Source: Tetrahymena elliotti 4EA (taxonomy: Eukaryota; Ciliophora; Oligohymenophorea; Hymenostomatida; Tetrahymenidae). Taken from it: DNA of 64,000 nt. The position numbers and the translations under genes are program-made. The stretch covers positions 808,795 to 872,794 of the forward strand of contig JH720311.1 of the NCBI GenBank assembly GCA_000231825.2, given 5' to 3'. Below are positions 50,501 through 63,844 of this stretch, one piece after another; within the stretch, counting starts at the first letter, position 1, and every line of letters starts with the position of its first letter. Under the pieces are notes generated by a model. It had not been told where the DNA came from. It was given only the letters and a program-made list of their open reading frames with translations, and did no database searches.

Positions 50501-53500
50501 CTAATGTTGATTTTGCTTTCTTAGATGCAAGTAATGATATTCTTATAAGCCATTCAACTACTTTGACAGATTTGAAAGTAATAGTTTGGTAATACTCTTA
50601 TACTCTTTAGCTTAAGGTATTTTTAGAGGTTTTTACATTTAACTAATAAACTCCAATTCTAGGGATAGTACGTGCTGTTTTTGATTAAAAAAGATAATAA
50701 GTACTTATTCTGACTAAACAAGGAACACTTTTTACCTTCAATTATATCACTTATAGTGTTAATACATAATTTTTGGTCTCATTAGGTATAGAATTTTACT
50801 TAGATACTATTTACCCTAAATTCTATTTATTACGCAGTCCATAGTATATATAAATTAGAAATTATGAAACGTTATCAATCGAAAATGAAATTTATGTTAG
50901 CTCTTAATTAGTTAACCAAAAATTATTACCTTCATAAAAGTGGATCATCATTTTATCAAAAAAGCTAATAACTGTTATCAATAGGGTTACATAGTAATAT
51001 CAATCAACTATTATATGTAATTCAAACTGTGGAAACTTTTTGATTTCAGATAGATTAGATCTAACCTTTTCATATATAATTAACTTATCAGATAGTGTAG
51101 ATATTTACAATAATGTAAATGGAAATTATCTTTATTCTATATATGGATTACAAGATCTTGATATTGGTGCCATCAAATATGTAATAAGTGATGATGTTAA
51201 TTACCTATTATTTATTGGAAAATTGAGTGCATACATATCAGTATTTTTTAATTATCTCACAAAATAATATGTTGGATATGCTTTTGAAGGAGCAACTATT
51301 TATTATGGGGCAGCTGTTATCAACTAATTTAATTCTTTTTAAGTTGCAGATGGTTTCCGTTATTAGTAAATATATTTTTTTTAGATTTTAAAAACTAAAA
51401 ACTAGCAATTTTAAAACAAATTTTAATTTTTTTAAATTATTAGCTTAAGATCTATCGAAGAATAAATTACAAGCACTTTTAAGTTTTAAGATAATTATGT
51501 GCTAAAAACAATTGATTTCTATACAAGCTCCTCTGGCGATTTATACTATATTGATGGGCTAGGAAATGTAAGAAGATATAAAAAAATAGATAATATGGTA
51601 AAGACAATATAATTTGATTTAGAATACAGATAAATAACTTACTACAAAAAATTTTTATATATTTTGACCTATACTTAATTGTTTAAGTACTCTGAAGAAT
51701 TTATAATATTACCTTAATATCCTCCAGTTAGTATGTATGGTGATTAAATTATTGGAACTTTTAATGATTAAATATTTGTTTCAACTTTTAATAATACAAT
51801 CGTTTAAATAGATTTCAATACTTTTGTAATAGTTAATACAATAAACTTACCATCTTCTTTATTGAGATACTAATTTGTTTAAAATTATTCTGAGATACTG
51901 ATAATAACAACAGGAGGAGATTTCATTAGGTATAATTATGATAAAAATAGCCTTTTAATGAATATAACAGCTGGTTATTATTATTGTTATTTTAATCTAA
52001 ATTTGTCTATTATCTTTTTAGCCTCGACTTAAAATTAGGTTATAGAAATCTATGAATACAGCAAGCTTATTCCTAATTTTAAAAATTTTAGTCTAACAAA
52101 TATTGATTATTCCAACAAAATTTCTTTAAGCTATATTTTTATTGATGAATAGTATAATAACATGTATGCAGTTTAGGCAAATGACAGAATAATTGATATT
52201 TATTCATTTTAGAGAAAGGCAAATAATCCTTCAATGAATATTTCAAGAGTGAATTATATTCCATATATCAATAGTATGTAATCAGTAAAATTGGAAATAG
52301 AAGATAAATACATAAAAGTAACTATGCCATGGTCTATATCTTATTATGATCGTCAAACGTATAATTATTATTGGTAAATATAAGATCCTTATTTTATCCA
52401 GTCAATCAGAGATTATTGGAAAGACCCAAGCTATCCTGAACTAGTTTTTCTAACTTAAAACAATTTTTTATGTATAGTTTACTATGATTTAGCTAGTTAA
52501 TAGTTTAATCTTCTGCTTAAAATAGAATTGCAATATCCAAAAATATATAGCTCTAACATATAAAAAAAATTTGATTAATTTCATATACTTTTAATAATAT
52601 TGGTCAGTGGTGATATTGTTAAATACAATCTCAATATTCCAATAGTAGGTGGAATCCCATAATCAAATTATTTTAGCAAGTGTTTAATACAAATACAAGA
52701 TCCTAAAGCTGGATATTAAGTTTAAAACTAATTAACACAGCTATTAAAGTACTTTTAGTAGTTTTAATACGAATCTACTGGTCTTAGACTAGAGGTAAAA
52801 AAATATTTCAAATAATTTTAATGATAATTTTTTAATTTAACAATAGGTTTTTGGATCTTAATTTTTGTATTATGATATCAATATGAAAATCCTTAGTGCT
52901 GATGTATAATATTTTGGAAAAAAAAATCAAAATTAACTAAATTTAGAAGAAGATTTATTTACTCGCAACTAAAATGCTAAATTAACTGTTTCTAACTAAG
53001 TTATTGTATTTGTTAAAAACCCAGTCATTTCTGAATTCAGTAATATGACAAATTTTATAAGCTTTTAAAATGTGTCTTTCATTTAATAAGAAGAAGGTTT
53101 TTATGTAAATACTACTATAAAGATATAAAATATGAATGATATTGAATTCATAGATGTTGATATCCATAATGTGAATTTATCAGGAAATGTTAGTTTATTT
53201 AGTTTTTCAAATTGTGAGAATATACAAATGAAAAATATTACCATTTAAAGTGTTAAAATATTAGATTTAATATCTATTTTCAAATTTGAAACAATAAAAA
53301 ATTTAACAATAACAAATTTAACTTTGAAATCGTTATCTTATGTTAAAGTTACCAACAGATTACTTCAGCAGAATATGTTTTCTTAATTTATTTTCTAACT
53401 CTATTAAATAGATTCTCTATTTTTAGAAAATGTTTATGCCTAAAACTTGAATGGTAGCAGCATATAAAGCATTTATGACATAAAATAAAATGAATAAATA

Positions 53501-56500
53501 AGAATAAATAATAATGAATTCTACTAAATAAATAATGTTTCAATAATAACGTATACAAATCAGTTTTAAAAATAGATTTCAACAATAATTGAAAATTAAG
53601 ATTAATTAATAATAAATAAGTTAATTTTAAAAGACTATTTCCATGAAAGTGAGAGTGCTATTAATTTTTAAGGAACAATTCTTCAAATAAGTGAATCATC
53701 ACTTTCATTTATTATTTGTCCATCATGTGAAGGATCTGCTTTAAATCTTTAAGACACAAGCAACTTAAAGATATTTAATAGTAGTTTTACTTCTAATCAA
53801 GGTAAAAATGGTGGAAGTATATCACTTATTAACTGCTTAACAAATAATATTAGTATTAGTAATTCCATTTTTAAAAATAATCAAGCTTCAAATAATGGTG
53901 GTGTTATATATCTTGATAATTCTTTTTTAAATCTAGACAATTGTTTATTTTAGGAAAACAAAGCTATGATTGGTGGAGCTATAAGATACTTAAAAGTTAA
54001 GCCAAAAAGCTTTAGTTCCTTTGAATTTACAAATAATAATGTAAAATTTATAAATAACAAAGCTGAAATACATAGTTAGAATTGGGGATCTTACTTAAAA
54101 TCAGTATAAGTTTATTAGGATAGCCAGTTTTAAGGAAGATTGCTAGATTAGAAAAATACTCAGTTTTTAATAGAAAATTTGTAAAGTAGTGGATTTATAA
54201 ATTTATATCTTTAAATATCTGATGAAGAAAATAATTTATTATCATATTAACCAGAAAACTGTTTGAATTAAATTTACCCTGTAGAAATATGCCTTGAATT
54301 GTCTTAATTAAAATTAACTCTTTTATCCTCAAATGATAATCTAGTAAAAGTTGTTGGTTCTTACACTGCCTAATTTAATGAATTCCTTCCATCCAAAAAA
54401 AGTTTTTATATTCAAGGAATTTAACTAATTGCAGATCCATTAAGCTCCTAAGTAATATCTTTGTAAGTAGTAGGAATATAACAATTCCTTCCTCTAACAA
54501 AAGATGATATTGTATAGAATAGTAAATGTTGATAAATTTTAATAAAATTTTAATTCATTTTTAAAAATAGTTTCAGAAGAAATATTTTCATAAAAATTGT
54601 AGCTAAACTTTCGTGAATGTGAAGTAGGGGAAATTTATAAGCTTGTAAATAAATAGTATTAATGCGTTTAATGTCAAATAGGAACTTACTCGATACAGAC
54701 ACCAAATAAAAGTAAATATTTAGTAATTACTATTTTATATTAAATTATGAACTATTTATTTATAGCTGATTTTTAATAATGCTTGAGATGCCCAGAAGAA
54801 GCTAGTTACTGTTATAGAAATTAAATGTAGCTAAGAGAAGGTTATTGGAAGAGCAAAAATTTAACAGACTATATCTATAAATGCTAAACTTTCTCAAGTT
54901 GTAAAGGAAATTCAGATTAGAATTATTGCAGTGAAGGACATTATGGGCCTATTTGTTAGTTTTGTGATGAGCATGGAATTATATGGAAAGATAAATTTTA
55001 GTATGATAACTAAAATGGATGTGTGAATTGCTCTAAAAGAGGAATATTGAAAGCTGTAGGATATGGAATATTTATTTCTATAATTCTACTATTTTACTGT
55101 ATTTTTAATATAGTTTCGTCTGTGAGAGCTTCTGAAAAAGTTGTTTTAGCATTTTATTTGCGTATGTTAAAAATGTCTTGTATTAGTAGATCTAGCTAAA
55201 ATAATGAATAGACTATGGCTGTAAAGGCTTTAACTTCCTTTATGTAAGTTTATAAGCTTTTATCAACCTACGCTATAAGCCTTCCTTCTATAGTTTAACT
55301 TACTCCTAATATTTTTGGTATTTTTTATATCCATACCAATATTTTGATTAAAATTTTTTTTAATAGGCTCACCTTCCAGTTCCTCTATTTTTACGAATGC
55401 TTGTGAGATATCACTTTTAGCCTCCGAATAAATGCCCATCATATATTTAAAAGCTTTAATAATGATTGCTTCTCCAATCATTTACATGATGTCTCTTCTA
55501 TTAATTTATTATCTATTTTTTCACAAAAAAAATAATTTCTCTCTTAAAAAAGTAATTCAAAAATATTTTATTTTAACCATTTTAAAAGAAACTTTTTTAA
55601 AAAAAGTCTCATGCGATTTGTGCACTTGTCTTTTTATTTTAATTTGTATAACCTAATATAGTTTAGTCTTTGATTACTTTATTGTCTTGCTAAGAATTTG
55701 ATGGTAAATCTTATATTGCTGCAGATTACACTTATGATTGTTATACATCTTAGCATTTACAATTTATATATTTTTTAATTGCTCCAGGATTAGTTATTTA
55801 CAGTGTAATCTATCCTGCGTTTTTAGTTATAATATTATTCAAATCAAGGAACAAATTAAATTATGCTACTATTAGATAAAGATATGGATACATTTTTTAA
55901 GATTATAAATCTAAAGCTTTTTATTGGGAATTCATAAAATATTCATTAAAAATATCTATCATTTTAATTTAAAACATTTACACTTCTGAATAAATAAGTA
56001 AATTTACATATTTTTTAATTTCAATTTTAATATTTTTCTTTTAATAGAAACGAAATACATAGTTTTGTTTTCCATAATTATCTTATACTATGTGATATTA
56101 TTACTTGTTTAGCCTTACTAATTACTGAAATATTAAAAAGTTGAGTAAAATAGCACCATATTGCTTTTGATTATTTGTATACTTAATTACTTTTTGAATA
56201 GTAAAGTTGATGATATTTAGATTTATATTTTTTATTACTTACTCATATTATGTTAGTATTTGAATGTAGGATATTTGATCTTCTTAATTTTAAAGATTTA
56301 CTTAGAGAAATACTTATATTTTTTGATGAAATATTTACCTAAAAATATGATAAAATATTTGGTTTATTTATTTAAAATTAATATTAATCAAATTAATAAT
56401 TATAACTCCTCTCAAAATGCTGTAAAACTATGGATGATAGTTTATAAAAAATCAAAAATATACTAAATCTTTTAATTGTAATAATCATTTAGCTACAAAT

Positions 56501-56970
56501 AAATATAAATAAAAAGTTCTTCAATAAATGAACATTCAAATAGTAAAATATTCTTTAATTAATCAAAATATGTTAATTTTTTTATTAACAAAGTTCCATA
56601 CAATTATAAAGATGAATAAGATTATTAGCAAAGCTAAGGATTGGAAAGTACATTTTTTCTTTTTATTCTATTATTAATTATTTTCTAAATATAGAAAAAG
56701 AAAAAATAAGTAATTTGCTTAGAAAAAATTTAAAAAATTGTGAAATCAATACTCAATCATAGAAGAGTGAATCAGATTGTAAAGGCTCTACCCTATAAAA
56801 TTAAGAATCATCACAATTTAATTCCCTGAAAAGTAAATATTTATCTAAATATTTATGATGTATTTATTAATATTTATTTTAAAGCATAATAAGAAGAAAT
56901 AATGAAGACCCTCAGTTAATATAAATATCCTATTAATTATGGTGATGAATAAGATGAAATAATAATATGA
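47535..56970 (+). CDS. Giant ciliate surface protein, paralogue C (full-length)
   Basis: ATG at 47535 gives a signal peptide (MKFMIFLSIFIWYVETKL); ATG 47511 is also in frame. Domain order matches paralogue B: Cys-rich head (CTYCGISEICYQC), WD-like propeller (SSDGSFAIWDVIQNNLLD near 49080), beta-helix with FKNNQASNNGGVIYL and FQENKAMIGGAI (53860-53990), Cys-rich neck (GTYSIQTPNK, CLRCPEEASYC, YCSEGHYGPICQFCDEHG), membrane helices, and YGYIFQDYKSKAFYWEF near 55890. Introns are supported by phase, for example 49955-50013, 52795-52846, near 54520-54570, near 54712-54765, and a 50-base intron near 55319-55368 that joins NIFG to SPSSSS as in B. The end, TGA at 56968-56970, is the most likely of the possible frames. 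Presumably an integral plasma-membrane protein with a large ectodomain. Confidence 0.8.
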
Positions 56971-57824
56971 AATTGAAATTTATTATTCTAAATCTAAATA
57001 AATGTTTATCATTTTTTATTAGACTGAGAAAAATGTATTTTATTTTAAAAAATGTTAGGATTATCATCCCTCTTTCCTAAAATTTCCTCTCTGAGTTCAT
57101 TCAATCAATATTTTTAATCTTAAATAGTTAAACCAAAAGATATTTTTTAATTTTTTCTAGATATCAAATAAACAAACCTTCATTCAATAATTTATATCGA
57201 AATAATTAATATGATATCAAATTTTAATCTTATTTTTACTCAACCTAATTTGTTACTTCATATGATACTTAAACCTTATTAGAGTAATTTTTTGATCATG
57301 TATTCAAAATTTTTTTTGTTTCCTTGTTTTCAAAGCAGTGTAATTTAAATAACATGCAAATTCAATTAGAAATATTAGCTAGAATATTCTCTCTAAAGAT
57401 TAACCTCAAAAGAATAATATATGGAGGATATTTACAAATATTTTCATTTTAAAAATAATTATCAACAAATAAACAAAATAGAAAGCTTTAAATTTTAGCT
57501 TATCCTAAGCGTATTAATTTTAAATTAAAAAAATGTAAAAATCAGTTTCTTAAGATAAGAATATTTTGCTTTTAATTATTAAAAGTAAATTTCTTGATTA
57601 TTTCAATGTGTCTAAATAAAATACGCATTTTTTAATAAACTTCATTTTGTTAAATTCTTTGTGAGAAAAGTTCTACTTAATCTAATTTATTCATTTATAA
57701 TTCTGATATATAAAGAATGTGTTTAGTCCTTTTAAATAATAATAATAATGATATCTTATATTTAAATTAAAAATAATTAATAATAACAATCAAAAGAAAA
57801 AAAGTGACTTAATTGTGTTAATTA
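56971..57824. other. Spacer between paralogue C and the truncated paralogue
   Basis: AT-rich, no supported gene. It should include the promoter of the stub at 57825, which can be compared with the region upstream of C. Confidence 0.45.
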
Positions 57825-58331
57825 ATGAGTTAATTTCTAATAACCTTACTCGTAATTTTTGGGTTTTACTCAAAAATAATTTAAGCATTGTTATGTGATT
57901 CTAAATGTAGTAATTGTGGTAGTTACAATTCTTGCTATTCTTGTCATAAAGAATATATTTTCAATCCTGATACACTAACTTGTTCATCTTACTGTCCTAA
58001 TCAGACTTATTATTTTGAACCTACTAGCTCTTACTTGTAGGATTGCCCTGAAGGATTCGAAAAAGATAATTACAGTAAGTCATGTATTTCAATAAATTAA
58101 TGCGATGAAATTAAGTTTTTAAGTGGGAATAAAGATTTTAAGTTTTTTAAAAATTATTTAAGAAAATTCTCCTATATTTTTAAAAATAGATATTTTATCG
58201 TCTGCTCAAAGCAGTATGAAAATTCCATAATTTACTTAAAAATCTAATGCTAGAGATAGTATCATTATTCAAATTTGAAAATATCTATGCACACATATTT
58301 CGAAATTTTATTTCTATGTTATTTAACTTGA
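57825..58331 (+). pseudogene. N-terminal stub of the surface-protein family (paralogue D)
   Basis: The frame encodes 168 residues: a signal peptide (MSQFLITLLVIFGFYSKIIQ), then the family's Cys-rich head (CDSKCSNCGSYNSCYSCHKEY, CPNQTYYFEPTSS, DCPEGFEKD, SCISINQCDEIKFLSGNKDF). This aligns with the first 110 residues of paralogue C (PEDFEKDE, CVSINYC, LSSKDDF). Family resemblance then fades and TGA follows at 58329. No propeller, beta-helix or membrane region is found in frame afterwards. It is either a decayed gene or a small secreted Cys-rich protein; the intact signal peptide and paired Cys keep the second option open. Confidence 0.7.
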
Positions 58332-60968
58332 AAACTTAAGATAAATTCATAGAAGAATAGAAGAGGAAAAGGAAATTAAATATTTAAAAAATTATATTTT
58401 AACATGAAAACTTTAAGATTGAAAGACATTAAATTTTTTTTTTTCTTAACTTTTTAATTTTAAAATTTTTTGAGAGAAAACAATTTAATGATTTAATAAA
58501 AGTAATTTTTTAATTTTACTTTTTATGGGTAATTATCATTTTTGATTTTTTAATAAAAGAAATAAAACAATAAACTTAAATTTTTATCATTTTTAAATGA
58601 GAAAAAATTATAATCTATTTATATTTCAATTAATTTACTAAAAATAATATTATTTTGTTATTATCATAAAGTATGAATAAATATTATGAGAAAAGTACAT
58701 CATATTCTTAATTTTTAGCAAATTTACTAATAGTTTAATCGCCTTTCTTGTAAGGTATATGTAAATAATAATTTCTGAATTTTTTTTACATATTTCTAAT
58801 ATTGATCTTATTTATGGTTTTATACAAAACTTTTATGATCTGATAATATTTTCTAAAATTATATTATGTAGCTTAACAGTTAAATATTTATGAGTTTGGT
58901 TCTGCTTAAAACGGCATTTTAATTTTAGATATTTTGAAATAAAAATAAACAATATTTATTTAGACTCATCAGAAAAATATTTGTTAGTCTCCTATGAAAA
59001 AAATTTTTGATTGATGATCAGAAAAAAATCGAAAGATTTTTAACTTATAAAATGAAATAAGATATGAATCTATGTTTTATAAACAAAAAACATTTCGGAG
59101 AGTTAAGGTTTTTACATAAATAAAATTATTTTTTTAACAGCTATCAAATAGTATCTTAATCATTTTTGATTCAACTGAAAAATATCCATCAAACCTGTTT
59201 AATAAATTATCCAGAATTTACAAAATGTTCCAGAACATTTTTTTGGATACTCGCTTGAAAGATATAATTTTTATAATCAAATATTCTTTAATTTTAAGGT
59301 AAATAATTTTAATAATCAAATCTGAAATAAAATTTGATCAAAATAAATATCCTTTCTGAGAATAATTATTTTTTATTATCCATAAAATTTTGAGAATCTA
59401 GCAATGAATTATTTTAAAAATATAATATCATGTATATTTTATACTTAAAATCATAGATATTTACAGGTATTTGCTTTTTATAATTGAAAGTCTAAATTTT
59501 AAGTGAGAAATTGATCAATTAATATTTTATATCCTATCAGTAAAAATTTAGGTATGGGAATTAGAGACATTGAATAAAATAAAATCTATGATCAGAAAAA
59601 TAATCAAATTTAATAACCTAACAAATACCATATGTTTACTACTAAAAGATATCCTTCAAAAGATAACAAAATATCCAAATAGTAAAATTTTTCATGCATA
59701 GTATAAAATGAACAAGACAAAAAATAAGACTAATTCTTGGATTGTTAACAATCTTTCTATTCATTTATATTCTTTTTTTTATTCCTTATGATATTGTCTT
59801 TTAGTTTTCTTAGTAAAATATCTTTTCTTTTATATTAATGGGAGAGATCTCATTCGTCGCATGAATAATGCAAATTTTTCTAATGGGTTTTATCAATTAA
59901 TATTAAAAATGTAGTATTCTTCTAATAAATACATACAAATCATACACATTTATGTTTAGTTACAAGGGCTTTTTTAAAAGTTTTGATAGGTTTTATGATT
60001 TTTGCTTATAATAAATATCTCTACTTTTGTTTAGAGGATAATTAATAAAGAACAAATTCAATATGAATTCTTGGAAAATAAATTGAATTCCTTTTGAAAG
60101 GATTAGTATTTTTCATTAGGAAAAACTGACTAGACCATGTTTTATAAAGAATCATTGTTTAAAATCTCTAACCTTAAAAAAATAAGTTATTTGTTTGTTT
60201 TGTAAAGTTAAAAGGTAGGGTCTTAGAAGATTCTTCTAGACTAAATATATTGAATTTATGTAATGTTTTCTATTTTTCTTATGAACACGTAAATAAATTG
60301 AAAGATTACAAAAAGATATGCACTAACTAATCTTAAAATTTATAATATGATATTTAATAGAAATACTAAATTTTATTGATCTTTATTTAAACTAATATTC
60401 ATTTTCATGTATAAAATAATTGGCCTGTGGACATTTCTCAGAAATGTAATCATCCTAAAAAAAGAGACATGTTTTAAAACTAAATTGTCTTTTTACAATC
60501 AAATTATCTTTTCTTAGCAAAAATTAAAGGAATATTTTTTAAGAAAGATCTATATTGAAACTGAATAATTTTTTATTGCGTAATATTGTCATTTAGTATA
60601 TTTGAGAAGATTTTGCATGTATGCAAAAATTTTATTTGATTACATGAAAACCAAATATAGGGACAATATCTATTTTTAATGTTCATTTTTATTAAACATA
60701 ATCTGTAAATAGATAGGAAACACATAATTAAAGCAAAAATCCTTCCAGTTGAGAAAAGAAAAAATTTAATCTGATATCCTGACCAAAAAATAAATAAGAT
60801 TGTAATAAATTATAATTTTATTGAATTATTGATTTATTTACAGTTTATTTGATTCTTCGGAAAGGATCTTTGTCTTTAAAAACTGATAAATAAATCTGGT
60901 GATAAAAAAAATTTAATCAAAAACATTAAAACTCCTTCAAAAAAAATTAAAAAAAGTAAAAAGATAAA
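58332..60968. other. Gene-free stretch, probably decayed paralogue D
   Basis: No continuous gene could be built. Short coding-like pieces appear, for example GSAQNGILILDILK near 58899 and FDSTEKYPSNLFNKL near 59167, which could be relics of propeller repeats. They are too short to prove. The last few hundred bases should contain the promoter of the repeat protein at 60969. Confidence 0.4.
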
Positions 60969-61922
60969 ATGCATTTCCACCAACACCAAAACACTGACAT
61001 TCTTGTCACCATTAGACCTGCTCACAACTAAAACCACTACTTGTTCCCCTCCAACGATGGTGCTAGAGGATATGGTGCTGATTTCGATGTCAGAACTCAC
61101 CCTCACTAAGAACAAAGAAACTAATTGATCCTCAACCACGTTAGAGACAACATCTTCACTATTAGATCTGCCACTAACCCCAACCACTACATCTTTGCTT
61201 CTAATGATGGTGTTAGAGCTTACGGTGGTGACTTCGATGTTAGATCTCATGCTGCCAATGAAGAAAGAAACTAATGGATCATCGAAAGCTAAGGTGGTTA
61301 AGGTTATCACATTAAGGTTTACACTCATCCTAACCACTACTTATTCGCTGCCAACGATGGTTCCAATGGTTTCGGTGGTGATTTCGATGTCAGAACTCAT
61401 CCTCACTAAGAAGCCAGAAACCTCTGGCTCATTGACGGCCTTGTCCATGCTCCTGTTACCCAAAGAGCTACCATTAGAGTTAAGACTAACCCTAACCACT
61501 TCTTATTTGCTTCTAATGACGGTGTTAAGGGATTAGGTGGTGACTTCGATGTCAGAACTCATGCCAGCTAAGAAGAAAGAAACCACGTCTTGATCACCCG
61601 TGTCAGCCGTAACGTTTACACTATTGCTTCTGCTACCAACCCTAACCACTTCTTCTTCCCCTCTGATGATGGTACTAGAGCTTATGGTGGTGACTACGAT
61701 GTCAGAACTCACCCTCACCAAGAAGAAAGAAACAAGTGGATCATCGAAAGTGACAACCAAGGTGGTTTCCTCATTAGATCTTTGGTCAAGCCCCAACACT
61801 ACTTATTTGCTGCTAATGATGGTTCCAATGGTTACGGTGGTGACTTCGATGTTAGAACTCACCCTCACCAAGAAGCCAGAAACGCCTGGATTATTGATAA
61901 CTTCCTCTTACACAGCTATTGA
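60969..61922 (+). CDS. Six-repeat protein, predicted tandem beta-trefoils
   Basis: An intronless gene of 317 residues built from six repeats of about 50 residues. Each has the core N-x-N-H-Y-x-F-x-x-N/D-D-G ... G-G-D-F-D-V-R-T-H ... E-x-R-N-x-W-I-I. The DFDVR cores start at residues 38, 88, 138, 192, 242 and 292, so the spacing is 50, 50, 54, 50, 50. Repeats 3 and 6 are nearly identical over ANDGSNG..GGDFDVRTHPHQEARN, and 2 and 5 pair likewise, pointing to duplication of a three-repeat domain. Three 50-residue repeats ending in W-x-I is the signature layout of a beta-trefoil (fascin, ricin-B, hisactophilin). The protein is His-rich and has no signal peptide. Codons are strongly biased to C/T-ending forms with a much higher GC content than neighbours, as in abundantly expressed ciliate genes. 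Ligand unknown. Confidence 0.9.
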
Positions 61923-63844
61923 AAAAAAATATAAATAAATTAATAAATAAAGTAGTTAATTGCAAGAAAGAAGATATTGATAGATTAATTCTTAGCAAAT
62001 AGGAAATTAAATAAAAAACTTTCTGATCAAAGAATGAGAAAAATATCTTTTTGAGCATTAATTAATCAATAAAAAATAAATCAAAAATTAATTTTGCACT
62101 ACTGTCTAATTTTTATAATACTTTGTATTGGTTTTAATATTATTTTTGATGCATTTAATTTCTTTTTATTTATAAAACATAATTCTTTTTTAGTAATTTA
62201 AATAAAAAAACAAATAAATTCATTCATACTGAGACATTTATTCTTTAGCAACTCAAACAATCATAATCAGAAATATTAGATTACAATACTTTCAAAACTA
62301 AACATCCGATTTTAAGGTTAATAGAAAATTAAAGGTATTTCCATTTAATTTTAATTTTATTAATTTATAATTCAAGTATTCATTTTAATTTTAAATCGAA
62401 ATGTATTTTAATTTAAATTCGAACACATTCTTTTTAAAATTCGAATTTATTTTATTTTAAATTGTCGTTAATTTAATCTTGAGTGTAACTGATTTGTGTG
62501 TTTTTATTTAAAAATAATTAACATGAAAGAAATCTTCGAAATTAACTTTTTTTCATTTAAAAATTAAATTTAATTTTCATTCGAAATTGGTAGTTATTCT
62601 TTTAATTTTCTTAAAAATTTTAAGAATGAGTAAAAATGAGACAAAGCTTTTATGACTTAATGTAGGAATTTAAAATTATTTTCCTTTTTAAATTTCAAAA
62701 AAATTAAAGAGTAAAATATTAACTCAATTAAAATTATTCTTTGTATTTGAAAAGCATAATCATTTAATTTTATTCAACTAACAATTTTGAAATTTGTTTT
62801 TGTTTTGAAAAAAAATTTTTTTTTTATAAATTCAAATATTTATTAGCTTCAAAATAAAATGTTGAAATTTTTTGAATTTTATAAAAATGAATCATTTAAT
62901 TATTATTTTCTATCAAAATATAAATATATTAGTAAAATAATAAGTGTAAACTATTTAAAATGTTTTCTGTTTTAATCTTTTTGTAAATTTAAAAAAAAAT
63001 ATTTTGAAATTATCATATTATCATCATGAAACCTTCAAATTAGAATGTTCTAGTTTTAAAAATATTTTCATTTATAACATTAATATTTGGATAATCACTG
63101 AGAAAATATAATTTATATTAATTAAAAATGTTTATTTAAGAAATGTAATATTATTATTTTTAGACTTACTTACACTGAATTTATAAGATGAAATTTAAAT
63201 ATTAAATTATATATATTTTGCAAAATGATATACACCATTCATTTTGTAAATCTAAATATTCAATTATTTAAAAAAATAAATTTATGGTAAGTTGAGTTTA
63301 TCTCTTAATATTTACTAATAAGTATTTTACAAAAGAAGTTGATTTAATTTTTTCTGGAATATTTTTCCTCTGAAAGTAAAAATAAAATGTTTACTTAATA
63401 AATATAATTTGATATCATCTAATGTTAAAATGAACTTGAGAAATATTAAAACCTTCAATATTAGAATAAATGAATTGTTTTTTACATTTTTATTAAGCTT
63501 AAGACGAAAAATACCTTTTTTTAGATAAATAAGTATTTTATAACTTTTAAGTTTTTTTAAATTACAAAAAAAATATTTTTTTAAAAATAAAACATTTAAA
63601 TTTCAAAGAATTTCTTCATCAAGAAATCATTTAATTTTACAATGAACAACAAAAAATAATTTTTATTACATTGACAATATTTGAAATTTGATTTAAAGAG
63701 AATTTTTAATTTTTGTAAGTAAAATACAATAAGAATATTTTTCCAAGATGTAAATAAATAGGCAAATTACAAACAAACTGGTAAAACTGGTCGTAATACT
63801 TTATTCTAAAATTATTTTTTTATTTAATTCAAACAAAGCAAAAA
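61923..63844. other. Gene-free spacer, 1.9 kb
   Basis: Extremely AT-rich sequence between the 3' ends of the repeat-protein gene (plus) and a minus-strand gene ending at 63845. Near 62390-62450 there are several TTCGAA/TTTAAATTCGAA-like runs. No gene is supported. Confidence 0.5.

Noticed and set aside
60876..61337. Minus-strand 153-residue frame with Val/Ser-rich repeats
   Set aside because: It is the antisense of the six-repeat gene. The plus strand has ciliate codon bias, internal TAA as Gln and consistent repeats; the minus frame only mirrors them.
61195..61938. Alternative plus-strand frames (LTLTTSYLLL-type) in the six-repeat gene
   Set aside because: They are shifted frames of the same repeats, and the in-frame gene is continuous under the ciliate code from 60969 to 61922.
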